Shown: one piece after another, positions 41,155 through 52,570 of the stretch
How positions within the stretch are numbered: the first letter of the stretch is position 1
How the letters are laid out: the number at the start of each line of letters is the position of its first letter
NCBI GenBank assembly: GCA_963575745.1
Contig: CAUYUJ010022542.1
Coordinates: forward strand, 58,157-122,156
Length of the DNA: 64,000 nucleotides
Reading direction: 5' to 3'
DNA from: Prorocentrum cordatum
Lineage: Eukaryota; Sar; Dinophyceae; Prorocentrales; Prorocentraceae
Program-made: the position numbers and the translations under genes
The notes under the pieces: generated by a model
The model's input: only the letters and a program-made list of their open reading frames with translations
Database searches by the model: none
Told to the model about the DNA's origin: nothing

Positions 41155-42345
41155 ACCCTTTTCAGGGACCCCCCACCCTACAAAAACTAGCGCCGGCACC
41201 CCAACCGCGCCTCCCCACCACGTCTGACACCCCCACACTCCTGGACCCCTTTCGTGTTGTTTTTGTTCAGAGACCCCCGATCTACAAAAACAGGCGCGGG
41301 CACCCCCACCGCGACCCCCCACCACGTCTGACACCCCCACCCCACCTTAAGCGCCGACACCCCCACCGCGCCCTCCCACCGCGTGTGACACCCCCACCTT
41401 CCTGGAGACCCCCCACCCTACAAAAACTGGCGCTGGCACCCCCACCGCGCCCCCCCACCATGCCCGAGGTACCCACACTCCTGGATTTCTGGGGCCCCCC
41501 ACCCTACAGCTTTTTCAGAGCCCCCCCACCCTACAAAAACAAGCGCCAGAACCCCCACCGCACTCCCCCACCATGTCTGACACACCCACACTCCTGGACC
41601 CTCTTTGTATGTTTTTTTCTGGGACCCTCACCCTACAAGAACAGGCGCAAGCGCCCTCACCGCGCCCCCCACCACGTCTGACACCCCCATCCTCCTGAAC
41701 TCTCGTTGTGCTTTTTCAGCGACCCCTCACCCTACAAAAACAAGCGCCGGCACACCCCACCGCGCCCCCCCACCATGTCTGACACCCCCACCCTCCTGAA
41801 CCCTCTTTCTGTGTTTCTTCAAGAACCCCTGACCCTACAAAAACACGCGCCGGCACTCCCAGCGCCCCCCCACCACGTCTGACAGCCCCGCCCTCCTGGG
41901 ACCCCCCACCCTACAAAAACAAACGCCACCACTCCCACCGCGCGCCCCCACCACGTCTGACACCCCCACCCTCCTGGACCCTCTTTGTATGCTTTTTTTC
42001 TGGGGCCCCCCACCCTACAAAAACAGGCGCCGGCGCCCGCACCGCGCCACCCCACAACGTCTGACGCCCCCACCCTCCTGAGCTCTCGTTGTGTGCTTCT
42101 TCAGCGCCCCCCCACCCTACAGAAACAAGCGCTAGCACTCCCACCGCGCCCCCCCGCCACGTCTGACACCCCCACCCTCCTGGACTCTCTTTGTGTGCTT
42201 CTTCAAAGACCCCCCAACCTACAACGGCACTCCCACCGCGCACCCCCGCCACGTCTGACCCCCCCCCCGTCCTGGGACCCCCCACCCTACAAAAACTAGC
42301 GCCGGCACTCCCACCGCGCGCCCCCACCATGCTGACACCCCCACC
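41155..42345 (+). repeat. satellite S, second plus-strand block
   Basis: It has the same unit as 37736-38940. Stretches such as 41590-41990 are nearly identical in order to 38010-38410, suggesting a recent block duplication. Confidence 0.85.
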
Positions 42346-42904
42346 AGGGTCCAAGAAAACGACTGAGAACACGACCCAGGGGCACAGAAAACGAGAAGGC
42401 GAGAAAACGAGCCAAGGCCTAGAAAACGAGAAAACGAGGAAACAAACCGGGGTCCGGGAAATTGAGACCACGACACAGGGTCCGAGAAAACGAGAAACGA
42501 ACTGGGGTCAGAAAAAACACAGGGTCAGAAACCACAAAACGAACGACAACGAAAACGAACCAGGGTCAGAAAAACGAAAACGAACCAGGGTCAGAAAAAC
42601 GAAAATGGGGGGAAAAACAACGAGCGCCAACGAAACCAAACCAGGGTCAGACAAAAAACACGGGCAAGGGTCCAAGAGCACGAGACCACGGCCCAGGGGA
42701 CGAGAAAACGAGAAAACGAGGATACGAACCAAGGTCAGAGGAAACGAGACCACGACCACGGAGAAAATTAGAAAATGAGAACACGAACAAGGTCGGTCAA
42801 AAACGAAACCACGACCAAGGTCAGAGAAAACGAGACCCAGGGGCCGAGAAAACGAGAACATGAGAATACGACCAAGGGGCCGAGCTTAGAGAAAGAGAAC
42901 ACGA
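42346..42904 (+). repeat. GAAAACGAG / CCAGGGTCAG repeat
   Basis: Irregular units of GAAAACGAGAAAACGA and ACCAGGGTCAGAAAAACG occur. The frames are Lys/Arg/Glu-rich; no gene. Confidence 0.8.
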
Positions 42905-43475
42905 ACCACCTATGGGGAAATCGATCATCCGTCTAGATCGACGTCACTATCGCTCGCACTAGCGATGCGACAATCGATCTCCTCATCGCTCTGACCAGCG
43001 ATGTCCCTTTCTGTAATATTTGTATCTCTATCGATGATACTCGATCGGTATCACTATGGATCCCAGGATGGATCCCACAATCGGTCTCACTATGCATCTC
43101 GCAATCAGTCACACACCAATCTTCTCACCTCGATGGAAGAATGCTTCTCCGTATCGATCGCACCAGCGACATCACCATCGATTCCAGTACCTCTGTCAGT
43201 ATCGACCTCACAGTGGACCTGAACATCGGTGTCACCATGGATCTCCCGACCGATGTCACGATCGAGTTCGCTATCGGTGCCAGTATGGATCGCACAATGG
43301 ATGTCACGATCGATATCACGAGCGGCCGGACAATCCGCCGACCCCTTGTGGGTGTCTGGACGTGTGAGATAGTTCCCCCCCCATAACCCCCCCCAAGGGA
43401 CCCCAAACCGAAGTTTTGACCCCCCCCCCCTCGCCCGGGGCGAGCGCACCACGAAGCTTTTCCGGGCCCAGGAGG
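42905..43475 (-). repeat. 12-bp GATCGAT array and conserved cassette, minus orientation
   Basis: The degenerate 12-bp array (42905-43335) is the reverse complement of those at 8.7 and 12.0 kb. It is followed by the cassette also seen at 17595-17745 (AATCCGCCGACCCCTTGTG, CACACGTCC-like step, poly-G/C, GCGCACCACGAAGCTTTTCC). Confidence 0.75.
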
Positions 43476-44500
43476 GCCTCAAGACGGGCCTAGAAAACCC
43501 CAAGAGGCCTCCAAAACGGCCCACGAGGGCCCCGAGACGCTAAACGAGCGCTCCAAAACACCCTAGCTGGCCCAAAGATGGGCTCAGAGGCATCCAGGAC
43601 GGCCCAAGAGGTCCCCAAGAGGCCCCAAGAGGCTTCCATGATACGTCCCTAGAGGGGTCCCTAGATGCACAAATTGGCCCATTCCCTTAGTAAAACATGC
43701 GATGTTCATACATTCGCCTTCTGGGTCTTCGGATGCTCTCAGACGGCCCAAGAGGACCCCAATACCGCCCCAAGACGGCCAAAGAAGCCTCCAAGAGGGT
43801 CCCAAGATAGCCCAAGCGGGCCCCAAGACAGCCCAAGATGCGTCCAAGACGGCCCAAGGGCCCCGAAGACGGCCCCAAGAGCGCTCCAGGAGCGCTCCAA
43901 ATCGCCCCCCAGAGAGCTCAATATGGTCCCAGACGGTCCAAGAGCGATCCAAGACACCGAAGATGACCTCCAGCGGTCCAAGATGCCCCCAAGAGGCCCC
44001 AAGAGGCATCCAAGATACGTCCCAACATGGCCTCTAACCGCAAAAATTGGCCCGTTCCCCTGGTGAAACGTCGATTTTTTCACACATTCGCCTTTTGGGC
44101 TTTCCGACGCTCCCAGACGGCCCCAGAGGCCCCCAAGACCGCCCCAAGACGGTCCAAGAAACCTCCAAGAGGGCCCCAAGACAGCCCAAGAGGGGCCCAA
44201 GACGGTTCCAGAGGCGCCGAAGACGGCCCAAGAGAGCCCTGAAGACGGCCCCACGAGCGCTCCAAGAGCGTTCCAACTGGCTTCCAAGAGAGTTCCACAT
44301 GGTCCCAGACGGTCCAAGAGCGATCGAAGACACCCGAGATGGCCTCCATATGGCCCAATACGCCCCCAAGAGGCCTCCAAGGTGCGTCCCAAGAGGTTCC
44401 CTAGACGCAAAAATTTGCTCATCTCCTGCGTAAAACTCATGTATTGTTTTATGCATTCGCCGCCTGGGCTTCCCGACGCTCCAAGACGGCCCAAGAGGCC
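43476..44500 (-). repeat. CCAAGAGGCC satellite with three conserved spacers
   Basis: Units run as at 25.6-28.7 kb. Spacers lie near 43690-43740, 44060-44110 and 44415-44475, each with CATTCGCCTTTTGGGC-like and TCCGACGCTCC sequence, spaced about 365 bp. Confidence 0.8.
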
Positions 44501-46725
44501 CCGCCCTCGCGCCCTGGCCGCCCGCTTGGCGACAGAGCCGACGACTGTTGCAGACGGGCGGGCTGGATCTGCGACGCTCGCCTGGGCCGCCTCCTGCGCC
44601 GCCGCAGCGAGATCGGGGGCGGCCCCCGCGAGAAGGCGAGTGCGCTGGCTTGGGGAAGCGGCCGCCATAGCGTCGATGGCAGCTGCTCGCTTGCGACCGA
44701 AGCCTACCTCTGACCGACGTCTTGGCCGAGGCTCCCTCGTAATTCCCTTGTCGGTCTCTCGGCCCTCCTCGCTGCTGCGGTCTTTCAAATTGAGCGCTCG
44801 TGTTGCTGGAGCACGCGCCTGCGCCGGCGCCTGCCGGGCTCGCCCCGCTCGCGCTGCCCCAGCCACGCGCGCGGGAATTGCCGGGGGACGCCGCGCCCGC
44901 GAGAGCGCAGTCCTCCGCGGGCACGTCGAGCATTCGAACCCTGTCGGGGCAATGGTGCTCGAAGACTCGGCGCAATCGCCGCCCCACGTTGCCCGTGGAC
45001 GTCTTCCACACGAAAAAGAGCTCCACCGGCCGCCGGCCGCTGGCACTCTCAGGCCACTCCGCTGCACCGCGGCCCAAGCCTGCCGCGCGGTGCCCCCATC
45101 TCGACGATGCATCTCGGCGCGCTTCAAAATGCGCCGCAGCTGGGCGATGGCCTGCCGCTTAGGAAGGCCTGCCCCCCTTGCAGATGCGCATCAAACATGC
45201 CTCGGCCTCTGACGCAGACTCAGTTGCGCCCGCGTCTGTTGCAGACAAAGAAGAAGGCAAACGGGGCGCCGCACAAGCACGCGACCAATAATGATCTGGC
45301 CGATGCAGCTTCATGTTCTCCTTCGCGTTCGCCGCGATCACCTGCGCCCGTCGCTCGGCCGCGCGGGCGGTTTCCCTGGCCCGGGGCGCCGCGATCAAAT
45401 CGCCGACGCCTACAATGTGCGCGCTGTTGCGGCATGGGCACCTGGACATCTGCCGCAAAAGCTCGAGGGCGATGACAATGAAACTGCAGGGGGTGCCCAA
45501 CGTCGCCCCATCGATGAACAACGTGTTCAGCCTTGCGAGGAACGAGGCGGCCCTGGCATGGGCGGCGGCGGCGGCGGGGTCGTCGGCGCCCCCAGTTGCG
45601 GCCCGCGAGTAATGCTCCGCCGCCAAGTCCGCCGGCAAGCCGCCGAGCAGCAGACGCGAGCTGTTCTCGCCCCCGAGCCCTTCCAGGAAAGATCGGGCGC
45701 GAATGCGCCGATCCTCGCTCTCCTTGGATTCCTCTCCGAGCGCATTGAATGCGACGCTCCAACGTCGGCTTTCCCGCGCCAGGGGCCCCGCCCGACTGTT
45801 GAAACGCTGGGGGGGCCCAACCATAGTTTTGGGCGAACGCGATCTCGCCTTCCAGCTGGCGCGCCCCCGCTGCGGTGCGGAACGCGCTGGGCGCAGTCAG
45901 ACACCTGGCCAGACTTGGAGGCTGCTTGCCCGTTACCAGCTGCATGTCAGATATCGCGATATCGCTGCCCTCCTTTGTCATTGAATTGCCGAGCAGCTTC
46001 TGGGCCGAATGCGCTTCGCCCCAAGCGTGAAACGCCAGCCGCGAGAACGTGCCCGTTGCAGCCAGGGGTGCGTATTGATCCGCCCCATCGCTGCACCATG
46101 CCCGCATCTCCTCTTGCACATGCTCGTGCAGCTCCACGCCCGCCCCCCCCCCTGCCGCCTGGCCCGCGCGACGCGCGCGTTCCTCCAGCATGGGGGCCTT
46201 GCCGTCGCAATCCACGGCCCGTGGGAACTCCCGCGCCCCGATCGCCCGGTCCACGATCCAGGTCCCTTCAGGGCCCAGCTGTTCCAGCCAGCCTGCCCTG
46301 AGACCGTCGCTCGGGAGAAAGTCCAGGGTCTTTGGAATAGACCGCAGAGCGGTGCCGATCTCGGCCCGGCACGCGCGGTCGAGACCGTCCGCGCCAACCG
46401 AAAACCACACTCTCTTTGAGAATCCTCTGGGTTCTGAGTTTTTCGCATTGAGCCATTACGGACACCACCTGGCGGCGCTCTTGCGAAGACTCCAAAGCTC
46501 CGCGGTAGCCCCCGAGCCGAGGAACGCGCCCCGCCGCGCATCGAAATTTCTGATGGAACTGGACGTCTCCAAGAGTGCGCGGGCGGCGGCCACTGCGCGG
46601 CAACCGGGGCGCGGGTCGGCAACTGTTGCGGCTTGGGACGGCTGTGGCTGTTGCGCAGCTGTTGCAGCTGATATCCAAGAAGCTGTCGCGGCTGCTGCGG
46701 CCTGGAACGCCTGCGCGGGGGGGCC
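44501..46725 (-). pseudogene. broken coding sequence of unknown function, minus strand
   Basis: A GC3-rich minus-strand coding track continues from the Cys-rich segment at 47070-46726. In the same frame it passes TAG 46728 and TAA 46458, then reads VWFSVGADGLDRACRAEI, IPKTLDFLPSDGLRAGWLEQ, LGPEGTWIVDRAIGAREFP and EEMRAWCSDGADQYAPL. At about 45810, in a run of seven C, it moves to another frame (WSVAFNALGEESKESEDRR, HARAASFLARLNTLFIDGA, SFIVIALELLRQ), then TAG 45161. Beyond that WPESASGRRPVELFFVWKTS is still coding-like. I do not recognise the family and see no catalytic motif. It could be a multi-exon gene or a dead mobile element. Confidence 0.5.
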
Positions 46726-47070
46726 CTAGTGCGCGCCTCCCACTCGAACCCGCTCTTGCCGCGCCGCTTCTGCTGCCTGGCGCCCCTCGCTCTGCGCGTA
46801 GTGCACGAGGTTCTCGCGACGTCGGAAACTCCCGCCACCCTGGCCTATGGTGGATTTGCAACGAGAGCACGTGAACGCCGAGCACAACAAGCATACTGCA
46901 AATTGACCACCTGCGCAGCCCATGCAAGTTTCAGGCTTCCGGGTCACTGGGCTCGTCGCAGACAGGGTGGCGCTCCAAGACATCTTGTTAGTTGTCCAAA
47001 ACTCGCACGCGCCGCAAGTCATGACGTGCTTTGGGTAGTCGTGGCTGTTGACGTACTCCCCCAGGGCCAT
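46726..47070 (-). CDS. Cys-rich segment with four CxxC pairs (unknown protein)
   Basis: Minus strand, ATG at 47070 to TAG at 46728-46726, 114 residues; the same frame is open upstream to about 47095 (VEKFEPAS), so this may be an internal part. C19/C22, C49/C52, C60/C63 and C68/C71 form four CxxC pairs in 53 residues (CGACEFW, CMGCAGG, CLLCSAFTCSRC). This suggests two zinc sites in a cross-brace or ribbon fold. A helical basic stretch follows (EGRQAAEAARQERVR). The downstream reading frame appears to belong to the same protein. Function unknown. Confidence 0.5.
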   Translation of the reverse strand: MALGEYVNSHDYPKHVMTCGACEFWTTNKMSWSATLSATSPVTRKPETCMGCAGGQFAVCLLCSAFTCSRCKSTIGQGGGSFRRRENLVHYAQSEGRQAAEAARQERVRVGGAH

Positions 47071-47329
47071 GGACGCAGGCTCGAACTTCTCGACTGTTTT
47101 GCTCGGGCGGCCTCAGCCTTAGCCTGCGCTGTTTCGGCTACGGACGCCTCGCTGCTCGAGCCGCTGCCCTATGCGGAGCCGCGGCTGGAGCTGCTGCTGG
47201 AACCTCTGCTGGAGACATGTTTGCAACCGTCGGCCTCGGCAACTCCAGCGGCGTCGGCAACTCCGTCGGCGTAGTCGGCGTCGGCGTCGTCGGCGTCGGA
47301 CACTACTACGTCGGCTTCGGCGCCCGAGC

Positions 47330-47640
47330 TGTTGCAACCAGGGCTCGAAGGGGCCGCAGGGCTCGAGGGGGCCGCAGGGCTCGAGGGGGCCGCGCGGCTC
47401 GAAGAAGTCGCGGGGCTCGAGGAGGCCGCGCGGCTCGAGGGGGCCGCGCGGCTCGATGAAACCGCGCGGCTCGAGGGGGCCGCAAGTCTCGAGGAGGCCG
47501 CGGGGCTCGAGGGGGCCGCGCGGCTCGAAGGGGCCGCACGGCTCGAGGAAGCCGCGCGGCTCGAGGGGGCCGCACGGTTCGAGGAGGCCGCAGGGCTGAA
47601 GTGGGCCGCGCGGCTCGAAGAGGGGCGCAGGGGACGACGA
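47330..47640. repeat. 18-bp tandem repeat, GGCTCGAGGGGGCCGCGC
   Basis: GGCTCGA recurs every 18 bp (47342, 47360, 47378 and on). One frame reads GLEGAARLEEAA. About 16 units. Confidence 0.9.
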
Positions 47641-47712
47641 CATTGCCTGGTTTGAGCCATGTCGTACGGAAGATGATGGTGACGGTGATGGTGATGGTGA
47701 TGATGATGATGC

Positions 47713-47750
<38 letters not shown>

Positions 47751-47752
47751 CT

Positions 47753-47783
<31 letters not shown>

Positions 47784-47940
47784 ATGGTGATGGTGCTGGT
47801 GGTGATGGAGATGATATGTGTTGTCTCTCTAAAATAGGATGGTCACCATCATCACCATCGACAACAGCATCACCAGGAAAACCAGACTGGTTTTCCTGGA
47901 GATCCCGAGGATGTCTCAAGCGAAACGGGCCTGAGCACTT
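47641..47940. repeat. (GAT)n with (GCT)n core
   Basis: GATGATGAT runs occupy 47688-47815 with a central GCTGCTGCTGCTG patch. The short remainder has no gene. Confidence 0.85.
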
Positions 47941-49245
47941 CGCGAACAGCTTCTAGGAACCCTGAGTTGTGATCAGCCGAATCGGGCCAACGCACCTCAA
48001 GTCGGGGCATCTTGGAGCCTGGGGTTCCAAGGATATCTCAGTCGCGAGCACCTCGCGAAACGCATCTTGGAACCCAACGGTGTGAGGACGTGTTGGAAGA
48101 AATGTTCCAGAACACCTCACGTCAGGGCATCTCGGAGCTTGAACGTGACTGGATCCCCATCAACACTCGGCTGGCACGCGCCAGAGGCGGCTTTGGACTC
48201 CGTTCGCTTGGTTCCCCAGACAACTGCGCTGACTGGGATTATGTTCAGATGTGCCGCGCTGTGCTGCGAGTTATGGGCGACGATACCTTCGCCCACACTG
48301 CTACCTTCGCCGTAGACTTTCGCACGAGACATCCTCACGACTCTGAGCTCAGAGATGCTCCGACCTGAGGTGGTCTGGCCAATTTCGCCTGAGACATCCT
48401 CTCAACTCTGGGCTCGGCAACTCCATGACCTGAGGTGGTGTTGCTCGTTTCGCGTGAGACATCCTCCCACCTTTGGGTTCCGAGATGCCGTGACCTGAGT
48501 GGTCCAGCCCTTTTCTCCAAAGGCATTTTCGCCACTCTGAGCTCAGAGATGCCCTGACCTGAGGTGGTCCAGCCAATTTCGCCTGAGACATCCTCGCAAC
48601 GCTGAGCCCAACGATGCTGCGCGCGAGGTTGTCGGGCCAATTTCGCCTGAAACATCCTCGAAATTCTCGGTTTCGAGATGCTGCGCGCAGGGTGGTCTGG
48701 CCCGTTTCGCCAGAGACGTCTTCGCAACACTGCGCTCGAAGATGCCCTGATCTGACATGGTCCAGCCCGCCTCGCCTCAGACAATCTTACAACTCTGGGC
48801 CGAGAGATGCCGTGACCTGAGATGGTCCGGCCCTTTTCGCCTGGGACATATTCGATGGGGCTCCGAAGTGTCCGGACTTAAAGTGATCCAGCCAATTTTG
48901 CCTGCGAGATCCTCGCCGCTCGGAGCTCACGGATGCCGCGCAAGAGGTTGCCCAGCCAATTGCGCCTGAGACATCCTCGCAACACCAGGGCTCGAAGATG
49001 CTGCACGGGAAGTGGTCCGACCAAGTTCGCCTGAGACATCCTCGCGCCTCCTGGGACATCCTCGCGACTCTGGGCTTGGAGCCCTACAATGGTCCAGCCT
49101 GTTTTGCCTGCGGCCTTCCTCGCAACTCTGATATCCGAGGTGCCGCGTGCGAGGTGGTCTAACCGACTGCGCCAGGGGCATCTTCCCGACTCTGACCTCC
49201 GAAATGCCGTTTCACCTGACACATCTGCGAAACTCTGGCCTCCCA
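47941..49245 (+). repeat. 64-bp satellite, array 2 (largest)
   Basis: About 19 units of the 64-bp repeat first seen at 4901 lie here (GATGC steps at 48549, 48613, 48677). Individual units differ at 20-30 percent of positions by eye. No gene. Confidence 0.85.
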
Positions 49246-50010
49246 GTTGTCGCGCTGGGGGTGCTTCCTCGTCGCCATCGTCGTCGTCGTCGGCGTCGTC
49301 ATTGACATCGTACCCGTCGTCGTCGTCTCCGTTGTCGTCGTCGTCGTCGTCTCTCTTCGTCGTCGTCATCACCACCGCTGTCCTCGTCGTCGCCGCCGCC
49401 GCCGAAGCCGCCGCTGTCGCCGCCGTCGTCGCCATTGTCTTGGGCATGGTCGTCGTCGGTGTCGTCGTTGCCGGCGCCGCCAAGGCCGCCGGCGCTGTCG
49501 TCATCGTTGTCGTCGTTGACATCATCGCGGCACGCGCCGCTTTCACCCTGGTGGTCGTGACAGCCGTCGCCGCCACCGTTTGATGATGGCGTCGTTGCGT
49601 GGTCCTTCTCCTCATTTTCTGCCTCGTCCCCGCCCTCCTCGTTGCCTTCTCATTATCTTGCCCCTGCCTTTCCCCCCCGTCGCCGGACCCCACATAAGGT
49701 TCACAAAAAATCCACATAGGAAATCGACGTCGTCCACGTCGCCGCCGCAGCGGTGGTGATCGTCGTCGCTGTCGTCGTCGTCGCATCGCCATCGTGGTCG
49801 CCGCCGCCGCCGCTGCCGTCGTTGCGGTCGCCCCCGCACACGTCGTCCGCGCCACCGTCGCCGTCGACGCTGTCGCGTCGTCATCTTACTCGTCGCTGTC
49901 GCCGCGTTCGTCGTACCGTAGTCGGCATCGCCTTCACCGTCGCCGCTGCCACGGGGCGCTTCGTCGTCGCCGCCGTCGTCAACGCCGACGCCGCCAAGGA
50001 CTCTACCAAG
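49246..50010. repeat. GTC/GCC trinucleotide region
   Basis: CGTCGTCGTCGTC-type repeats with GCCGCC variants lie at 49260-49560 and 49735-49990, separated by a short mixed piece. Confidence 0.85.
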
Positions 50011-50289
50011 GGAGTTCTACAATGGCGCAGCGACAAAACCAGGGAATGCCCTTCAATGCTCTGCCTGCTCCTTGCGCGCGCTCGCCGCCCTCTTGGCGCC
50101 GCGGGAGCGCGTCGGCTGCCCCGCAGCGCGTGCGCTGGCTGCCCCCCGGCGGGAACATCATTTCGAATCCACTTGCCAACCACTCACCAGAACTGCTCGT
50201 CACAACCGTTCGTCAGGTCACAGGGGGGATGCGCAGATTCCTTCGACGCCTATAAACAAAAAGAAGCAAAAGGAAAACAACGAAGAGCT
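50011..50289. other. no gene recognised
   Basis: A GC-rich stretch with open frames on both strands; no motif or unambiguous codon bias. Confidence 0.4.
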
Positions 50290-50960
50290 CTGAGTTACAA
50301 GGATGTCTCGGGCGAGTCGAAGATCACCATAGGTCAGGACATACATGGGCCTAGAGTTGCGACGATGTCTAAGGCGAAAAATGCCCCAAGCCAAGAGTTG
50401 CGAGGATGTCTCAGGCGAAACTGACAGGACCACCAGTTTCGTGGCATCTCGGGGCTCACAGATGCCGCAAGAAAGAGTGTCCGACCTCTTTCGCATGAGA
50501 GGTCCTCGCAATTCTGAGCTCCCAGATGCCGTGACCTGAGGTCCAGCCCGTCTCGCCTAAAACACCCTCGTAACTCTGGGATCCTATGCCGTGACCTGAA
50601 ATGGTCCAACCCCTTTCGCCTGAGACATCCTCGCAACTCTGAACTCACAGATGCCGCGCGAGCGTTGGTCTGGCCCGTTCGCCGGACGCATCCTCGCAAC
50701 TCGAAGCTCTCAGATGCCGTCACCTGATTTGGTCCGGCCCGTTTCGCCTGAAACATCCTTGCAAGTCTGGCTGTGGCTGGCGCTCTGGCGAGAGTGCCAT
50801 CCCAGAAAGGGGTGTGGCCGGCGCGCAGACGACAGCACCATTCCTTCGACAGAACTGTTGCCAGCGCTCAGGCGACAGCGCACCACTCCCGATCAGGGAT
50901 GTGGCCAGCGCTCAAGCGAGAGCAACATTCCGACACAGGAGCATGGCTGGACTTCCAGGT
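50290..50960 (+). repeat. 64-bp satellite array 3, then a short 44-bp repeat
   Basis: About seven units of the 64-bp satellite run to 50770. Four related units of about 44 bp (GCCAGCGCTCAGGCGACAGC type) follow to about 50950. Confidence 0.75.
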
Positions 50961-51305
50961 GTAGGCCGCGCTGGCTGTCTTCCTCCTCCTCCTGCTGCTC
51001 CTCCTTCTAGTCCTTCTCCCCCTAGCTCTTCCCAAACCTCCCCAGTCTTACCCCGTACTCCTCCTCCTCCTCCTCCGCCTCCTCCTCCTCACCTTCTTTT
51101 GCCTCCTTGTCTCCTCTGCCCGCTTCTCCTGCGCCCTCCCCGCCCTCCCTTCCTCCTCCTTCTCCTTCTACCATTCCTTCGCCTCCTTGTCTCCTCTGCC
51201 TGCTTCCCCTCCTTCTCCTCCTCCTCCCCCTCCTGCTCCTCCTGCTCCTCCTCCTCCTCCTCCTCCTCCTCCTCCTCCTCCTCCTTCTCCTCGAAAGAGC
51301 GTCGA
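50961..51305. repeat. CTC-rich tract
   Basis: TCCTCC repeats with CTTCT interruptions; the purest part is 51230-51290. Confidence 0.85.
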
Positions 51306-52165
51306 CTCGGCTTGGGAACTGCGCGTGGCAGCCAAACTCTGAAAGTATGGGGGGGGGAGGGGGAAGGAACGGCGGGACGGAAGGGGAGAGACGGAACGAG
51401 TGGAGGACACGGAGGGGAGAGATGAGCTTTTTTCCTTCCAGTCGCGCGGGCGCGGGTCAAATTACTCGCGTCCAAAACCGCGCGTCGACGCGACAAACGC
51501 CAGCCAATTAGGCCGTGATGCGCAGAAGAGTGCATTAGAATATTGCTTGCGCAGAGCAGGTACGGAGGTAGAGGTATGGATGTATGGAGGAATGGTGGTA
51601 TGGATAAGAAGAGAGTAAGGAGGAGTGGAAGCATAAAACTCTGAACGCATGTAGGTGCATGCAGCTATGGGCGCGCGCGGGCATGGATGAAGGGCCGCAT
51701 GGATGCGTGGAGTCTGAGAGTGTGGGACTATGGATATGTGGATGTATGGTGTTACATGGTCAAGGACATCTGGAGGCATGGAACTATATATACACACAGA
51801 TATAAACATATCTGATGTAACCATATTATAACCATCGCGCGCTTCGCGAGCGCTCAAGTTCTAGCTAGGCCCGACAGGCTAACGCATGGAATATCACTTG
51901 TTGAATCGCCTTGTGCATCTAACGACCTTGTTGGAGTCCCTGCGCAAGCCTCGGAAGCATATAGAAGGGGAAATGCGGAAACCACAGAATCATCAATTTC
52001 CTTTAGGTGTTCGATGATTTGGGGCCCTCGAAGGCTTCCTGGGATATTTGTTCGATGGTGACGGGGCCTTAATGATGGTCTGATGTGCAAAAATAAACGG
52101 GGGGTCAATTTAAATTGGCCTGGCGAAGGACCCAACCAGATGCAGTTGTGAGCACCGCTGTTGTA
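51306..52165. other. no gene recognised
   Basis: GGAGAGA-rich, then ATGGATGTATGGAGG-like degenerate sequence (51560-51790), then mixed sequence. No protein motif on either strand. Confidence 0.45.
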
Positions 52166-52570
52166 GCCATCGTCTTCGGTGGAGCCCCCTTGTAGGGCCA
52201 CGAAGCGTTGTACTGTGTGGGGGAGACGCATGCGGACTACGCCACTGGAACATTTGGTGAAGCCCCCTTGTAGGGCCACGAAGCGCTGTACTGTGTGGGG
52301 GAGACGCATGCGGACTGCACAATTGAGACCTTCGGTGGAGCTCCCTATGGGGCCACGAAGCGCTGCACTGGTGGGGGAGACGCATGCGGGCTGCGCCTCT
52401 GGGACCTTCGTCGGAACTCCCTGTGGGGCCACGACGCGCTGTACTCGGTGGGTGAGACGCATGCGGGCTGCGCAATTGAGACCTTCGGTGGAGCTCTCTA
52501 TGGGGCCACGAAGCGCTGTACTGGGTGTGGCGGACGCATGCGGGCACCCCCACTGGGGCCTTTGGTGGAG
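52166..52570 (+). repeat. 77-bp tandem repeat, five units
   Basis: GAGACGCATGCGG recurs near 52223, 52301, 52377 and 52453 and in altered form near 52530. Units also share GGGCCACGAAGCGCTGTACT and ACCTTCGGTGGAGC. Confidence 0.85.

Noticed and set aside
49753-50424. 223-codon frame through GTC repeats
   Set aside because: Mostly Val/Ser/Arg repeat translation; the non-repeat end has no motif.
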